NCBI RefSeq assembly: GCF_035917275.1
Contig: NZ_CP108508.1
Span: 5,394,001-5,458,000 of the forward strand
From: Streptomyces sp. NBC_01237
GTDB taxonomy: Bacteria > Actinomycetota > Actinomycetes > Streptomycetales > Streptomycetaceae
Length of the DNA stretch: 64,000 nt
Reading direction: 5' to 3'
In this document: one piece after another, positions 61,037 through 64,000 of the stretch
How the letters are laid out: each line of letters begins with the position of its first letter
How positions within the stretch are numbered: the stretch's first letter is position 1
Program-made: the position numbers and the translations under genes
Notes under the pieces: model-generated
What the model was told of the DNA's origin: nothing
Database searches by the model: none
Seen by the model: only the letters and a program-made list of their open reading frames with translations

Positions 61037-61645
61037 TCACCGACCCCTCCCGGTCCCGGACGACCCGTCAGGGCCGGTGCGTACGTGCGCACGTACCCCT
61101 TGCAGGCCGAACAGGATGAGGAGTTCGACCGCGCCGCCGTCGGCGCTGCCCAGCCAGTGCGGCAACGACGTGTCGAACTCGGCTGCCTCGCCGGGCGGCA
61201 GGGTCAGATCGCGTTCGCCGATCACGAGCCGCAGGCGTCCGCTGAGCACGTAGAGCCATTCGAAGCCTTCGTGGGTCTGCGGGGTCGGTTCGCGTGGTTC
61301 CGGGCGGGCGGGGACGATCATCTTGAACGCGTGCACACCGCCCGGTCGCCGGGACAGGGGCACGAAGGTCATCCCGAACCGGCTGACCGGCTTGAGGTGC
61401 ATGCGGGGATCGCCGGTGTGCGGGGCGCCGACGAGGTCGTCCAGCGGAACGTCATAGGTACGGGCCAGCGGCAGCAGCAGTTCCAGGCTCGGCCGGCGCT
61501 GCCCGTTCTCCAGCCGGGACAGCGTGCTCTCCGAGACGCCGATGGCCGACGCGAGGTCGGCGAGGGTGATGCCGCGTTCGCGGCGCAGCGCGCGCAGCCG
61601 TGGCCCCACCGCGTCGAGCACGTCGTCGTCGCTCGTGCCATCCAT
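61037..61645 (-). CDS. XRE-cupin transcriptional regulator
   Basis: 202 aa. HTH residues about 15-70 (RLRALRRERGITLADLASAI, GVSESTLSRLENGQRRP); C-terminal cupin_2 (THEGFEWLYVLSGRLRLVIG, LTLPPGEAAEFDTSLPHWLG). The cupin probably senses a small ligand. It is divergent from a methyltransferase gene with a CTTGC/GCAAG dyad near its start. Confidence 0.92.
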   Translation of the reverse strand: MDGTSDDDVLDAVGPRLRALRRERGITLADLASAIGVSESTLSRLENGQRRPSLELLLPLARTYDVPLDDLVGAPHTGDPRMHLKPVSRFGMTFVPLSRRPGGVHAFKMIVPARPEPREPTPQTHEGFEWLYVLSGRLRLVIGERDLTLPPGEAAEFDTSLPHWLGSADGGAVELLILFGLQGVRAHVRTGPDGSSGTGRGR

Positions 61646-61653
61646 CGGGCCAT

Positions 61654-61670
61654 CTTGCCATTACCGCAAG
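61654..61670. promoter_or_regulatory. CTTGC-N7-GCAAG operator candidate
   Basis: An inverted repeat 9 bases before the XRE-cupin start codon and 63 bases before the methyltransferase. A further GCAAG occurs at about 61698. Inferred operator of the XRE-cupin protein. Confidence 0.5.
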
Positions 61671-61733
61671 TTTCCGTGCCGGATCGCGGGGTGCGCGGCA
61701 AGACTCACGTACCCACCGACACAGGGAGTCTTG

Positions 61734-62360
61734 ATGAGCACCACCGAAGCGGTCGCGTTCTGGGACGGGGTCCACGCGGCCCGGCCGGCGGCCGACGGCC
61801 CGCGGCCGAACGCCCGCCTCACCGAGACGGTGACGGGCCTGCCGCCCGGTGACGCGCTGGACCTCGGATGCGGCGAAGGCGGCGACGCGCTGTGGCTCGC
61901 CCGCCAGGGCTGGCACGTCACCGCCGTCGACATCTCGGCCGTGGCGGTCGGACGGCTCGCCGCCCTCGCCCGCTCGCACGGCCTGGACGACCGTGTCGTC
62001 ACCGTGCCGCACGATGTGCACACGTCGTTCCCGCCCGGCGGATTCGACCTGATCTGCGCCCACTACCTACAGACCCCCTTCGCCCTGGACCGGGCAACCG
62101 CCCTGCGCTCGGCCGCGCACGCACTGCGCCCCGGCGGGCGGCTGCTGGTCGTCGACCACGGCTCGGCCGCACCGTGGTCGTGGAACCAGGACCCCGATGC
62201 CCGCTACCCGGGCCCGCGGGAGATCGCCGCGGACATCGGCCTGGCCCCGGAGACCTGGACGGTCGAGCGGGCCGACTCACCCCGCCGGATCGCGACCGGA
62301 CCGGACGGGAGCACCGCCGAGGTCACCGACCACGTCCTCCTCCTGCGCCGCACCGCCTGA
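61734..62360 (+). CDS. Class I SAM-dependent methyltransferase
   Basis: 208 aa. Motif I is ALDLGCGEGGDALWLARQGW (residues about 41-60), then VTAVDISAVAVGRLAALARS and FDLICAHYLQTPF; it belongs to the thiopurine/Methyltransf_25-like group. AGGGAG precedes ATG 61734. Probably controlled by the divergent XRE-cupin protein and followed after 22 bases by a DinB-fold gene. Confidence 0.92.
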   Translation: MSTTEAVAFWDGVHAARPAADGPRPNARLTETVTGLPPGDALDLGCGEGGDALWLARQGWHVTAVDISAVAVGRLAALARSHGLDDRVVTVPHDVHTSFPPGGFDLICAHYLQTPFALDRATALRSAAHALRPGGRLLVVDHGSAAPWSWNQDPDARYPGPREIAADIGLAPETWTVERADSPRRIATGPDGSTAEVTDHVLLLRRTA

Positions 62361-62382
62361 CGCATCCGGTGAAGGAGACGCC

Positions 62383-62871
62383 GTGCCCGGCACCACGCGC
62401 CGCGACACCCCGCCGCCCCGGACCGGAAACAGCGAGAGGGAGGTCCTGCGTGGATTCCTCGACTACCTCCGGACCTCGATCGCCGCGAAGGTCGACGGCG
62501 CCCCCGAACCGCAGGTGCGCACAGCCGCGGTGCCGTCGGGCACGAACCTGCTCGGCCTGCTCAACCATCTGACCCTCGTCGAGCGTTCGATGTTCCTCGG
62601 GGACGACGTCACCGACTGGCAGGCGACGTTCCGGGCCGCACCGGGGGACAGCGCGGCCGGTGTCGTCGCTCGCTACCGAGAGGCGGTCGAGCGCGCCAAC
62701 GCCGTTCTCGACGGGTGCGCCGATCTCGGCGCACCGGTCCCCCGGTCCCGGCAGGACCGCCCCGCTCCCAGCGTCCGCTGGGCACTCACCCACCTGATCG
62801 AGGAGACCGGCCGGCACGCGGGCCACGCGGACATCCTCCGCGAACTCATCGACCGTACGACCGGCCGCTGA
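62383..62871 (+). CDS. DinB-fold protein, copy 3
   Basis: 162 aa from GTG 62383 with GAAGGAG upstream. FLDYLRTSIAAKVDGAPEPQ, NLLGLLNHLTLVERSMFLGD and LTHLIEETGRHAGHADILRE carry the three conserved histidines. Probably in one operon with the methyltransferase. Function unknown. Confidence 0.9.
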   Translation: MPGTTRRDTPPPRTGNSEREVLRGFLDYLRTSIAAKVDGAPEPQVRTAAVPSGTNLLGLLNHLTLVERSMFLGDDVTDWQATFRAAPGDSAAGVVARYREAVERANAVLDGCADLGAPVPRSRQDRPAPSVRWALTHLIEETGRHAGHADILRELIDRTTGR

Positions 62872-62961
62872 TCCACCTTCTCCCGGACCGGAACACCTGG
62901 TCACGGCGCCACGGCCGTGGCCGACGCGTCGAACGCGCCTCCTTCGGCGAACGTGCCCCCT

Positions 62962-63537
62962 TCAGGGGCGGGCGACCGCCCAGGCCGCCTCGATCATCAG
63001 GAAGATCTCGTCCACCGCGGCCTCCGGATCGGCCGCCTCGCGGGCCAGCGAATGGGCGTCGATCGCGAACCTCGCGATCGTCCGGCAGGCCGTTGTGGGC
63101 TGCGGCAGGCCGAGATCGGCGGCGATGGCCGTTGCCAGCGACGCCGCATGGCGCAGCCGCATCGACTCCTCGTACTTCCGCAGGGCGGGTGATCCGTCGA
63201 TCATCCGCCAGATCGGGGCGGCGCCGTCCGCCGTGCAATGGCGTACCAGGGCCAGGATCTCGCGGCGCAGCGCGGGGATGAGCGGCTCGTGCGGGGCCCG
63301 GCCGGTGACCGCCCGCGCGAGGCGGTGCTCGAAGTCCTCGTCCCGCTCGAACACCAGGGCCTCTTTGGAGGCGAAGTGGGAGAAGAGCGTGGTGACGGCC
63401 ACATCGGCCTCGGCGGCCACGTCGCGGATGCCCACGGCGTCGTACCCGCGTTCCAGGAAGAGCCGCAGGGCGGTGTCAGCGATCTTCTGGCGGGTCGCGG
63501 CCTTCTTGCGCTCACGGCGTCCGGACTGCACGGTCAT
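62962..63537 (-). CDS. TetR family transcriptional regulator
   Basis: 191 aa. HTH: KIADTALRLFLERGYDAVGI, RDVAAEADVAVTTLFSHFAS, KEALVFERDED. Divergent from an NADP-dependent oxidoreductase gene, with two palindromes between them; the regulator of that gene by inference. Confidence 0.92.
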   Translation of the reverse strand: MTVQSGRRERKKAATRQKIADTALRLFLERGYDAVGIRDVAAEADVAVTTLFSHFASKEALVFERDEDFEHRLARAVTGRAPHEPLIPALRREILALVRHCTADGAAPIWRMIDGSPALRKYEESMRLRHAASLATAIAADLGLPQPTTACRTIARFAIDAHSLAREAADPEAAVDEIFLMIEAAWAVARP

Positions 63538-63562
63538 GCCCTGACGCTATCAAATGCGAAAA

Positions 63563-63591
63563 TGGAACAGTTCCAAAAAGCTAACCGTTAG
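63563..63591. promoter_or_regulatory. Two palindromes between TetR and oxidoreductase genes
   Basis: TGGAAC-A-GTTCCA (63563-63575) and CTAAC-C-GTTAG (63581-63591) are both perfect. Centres are 17 bases apart. One or both are candidate TetR operators. Confidence 0.6.
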
Positions 63592-63607
63592 TGTTACGTT
63601 CGGCCGT

Positions 63608-64000
63608 ATGAAGAAAGTGAGCTTCGCCGAGTTCGGCGGTCCGGACGTTCTGCAACTCGTGGACGCCGAGGAGCCCCAAGCGGGCCCCGGCCAGATACGC
63701 ATCGCCGTACGGGCGGCGGGTGTGAACCCCGTCGACTGGCGGGTTCGGGAGGGCCAGATCCTGGCGGCCCATCCGCTCGAACTGCCCGCCGGGGTCGGGC
63801 TGGACGCCTCAGGGGTGGTGGACGGGATCGGCGAGGGCGTCGAAGGGATCGCGGTCGGCGACCATGTGTTCGGCGAAGGGGCGAGCACCTACGCCGAGTT
63901 CGCCGTGCTGTCGGCCTGGGCCCGTATGCCCGAGGGCCTGACCTTCGAAGAGGCGGCCGGGTACCCCTCCGTGGTGGAGACCGCGCTGCGCATCATCGGC
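63608..64000 (+). CDS. NADP-dependent oxidoreductase (quinone oxidoreductase/MDR), 3' end outside window
   Basis: The first 131 residues of a medium-chain dehydrogenase/reductase: MKKVSFAEFGGPDVLQLVDA, IRIAVRAAGVNPVDWRVREG, PLELPAGVGLDASGVVDGIG, GVEGIAVGDHVFGEGASTYA. No zinc-binding GHE motif is seen, so it is of the zinc-free quinone-oxidoreductase type. ATG 63608. Probably repressed by the divergent TetR protein. The coding frame is still open at the window end. Confidence 0.9.
   Translation, partial: MKKVSFAEFGGPDVLQLVDAEEPQAGPGQIRIAVRAAGVNPVDWRVREGQILAAHPLELPAGVGLDASGVVDGIGEGVEGIAVGDHVFGEGASTYAEFAVLSAWARMPEGLTFEEAAGYPSVVETALRIIG

Noticed and set aside
58206..62360. A larger RiPP cluster including the methyltransferase at 61734
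   Set aside because: The methyltransferase is 2.3 kb away, on the other strand, and paired with its own XRE-cupin regulator and DinB gene.

Overview
This is a high-GC actinobacterial chromosome segment, almost certainly from Streptomyces. The evidence is: strongly GC-biased third codon positions; the uninterrupted S10-spc-alpha ribosomal super-locus without rpsD beside rpoA; whiJ/abaA-type loci (ATP-binding protein, XRE regulator with DUF5753, DUF397 protein); many GTG and some TTG starts; and T-poor hairpin terminators. No rRNA or tRNA gene, IS element, prophage or CRISPR array is visible.

Layout. 1-5104: a nonsense-interrupted small gene, an SDR enzyme, an HTH/zinc-ribbon regulator (copy A), and a whiJ-type locus whose DUF397 gene is triplicated in tandem. 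5105-23025: the ribosomal super-locus rpsJ-rplC-rplD-rplW-rplB-rpsS-rplV-rpsC-rplP-rpmC-rpsQ / rplN-rplX-rplE-rpsZ-rpsH-rplF-rplR-rpsE-rpmD-rplO / secY-adk-map-infA-rpmJ-rpsM-rpsK-rpoA-rplQ-truA, with hairpins marking sub-operon borders. 23119-30627: a membrane protein, an ABC-F ATPase, rplM-rpsI-glmM behind a clear TTGACC/TAGTGT promoter, a DUF389 protein and coaA.

30825-43830 is accessory: an ECF sigma factor with a CU044_5270-type partner, an AraC-type regulator, a VOC protein, a UvrA-like double ABC protein, a divergent CGNR regulator/MFS pair, and a translationally coupled set (sigma factor, zinc-finger anti-sigma membrane protein, ABC ATPase, two membrane proteins). This set lies beside a near-consensus DtxR/DmdR iron box. 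44028-53829: a secreted beta/gamma-crystallin-like protein, TetR/hydrolase/reductase genes, a methyltransferase, a cluster of small conserved proteins, a second whiJ-type pair, MarR, LysE and a decayed duplicate of the whiJ-type pair.

53554-64000: an XRE regulator divergent from a second methionine aminopeptidase, SDR/MerR, three DinB-fold proteins, a two-gene graspetide-type RiPP cluster (59419-58206) with an unusual cysteine-rich core, HTH/zinc-ribbon regulator copy B, an XRE-cupin/methyltransferase pair, TetR and a truncated oxidoreductase. The two HTH/zinc-ribbon genes, about 57 kb apart, share a duplicated upstream region including a 28-nt hairpin, so they look like one duplicated regulatory module.

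Many intergenic regions hold short tandem repeats (9-48 bp) or long dyads; several overlap stop codons, divergent promoters or gene ends. These are reported individually.
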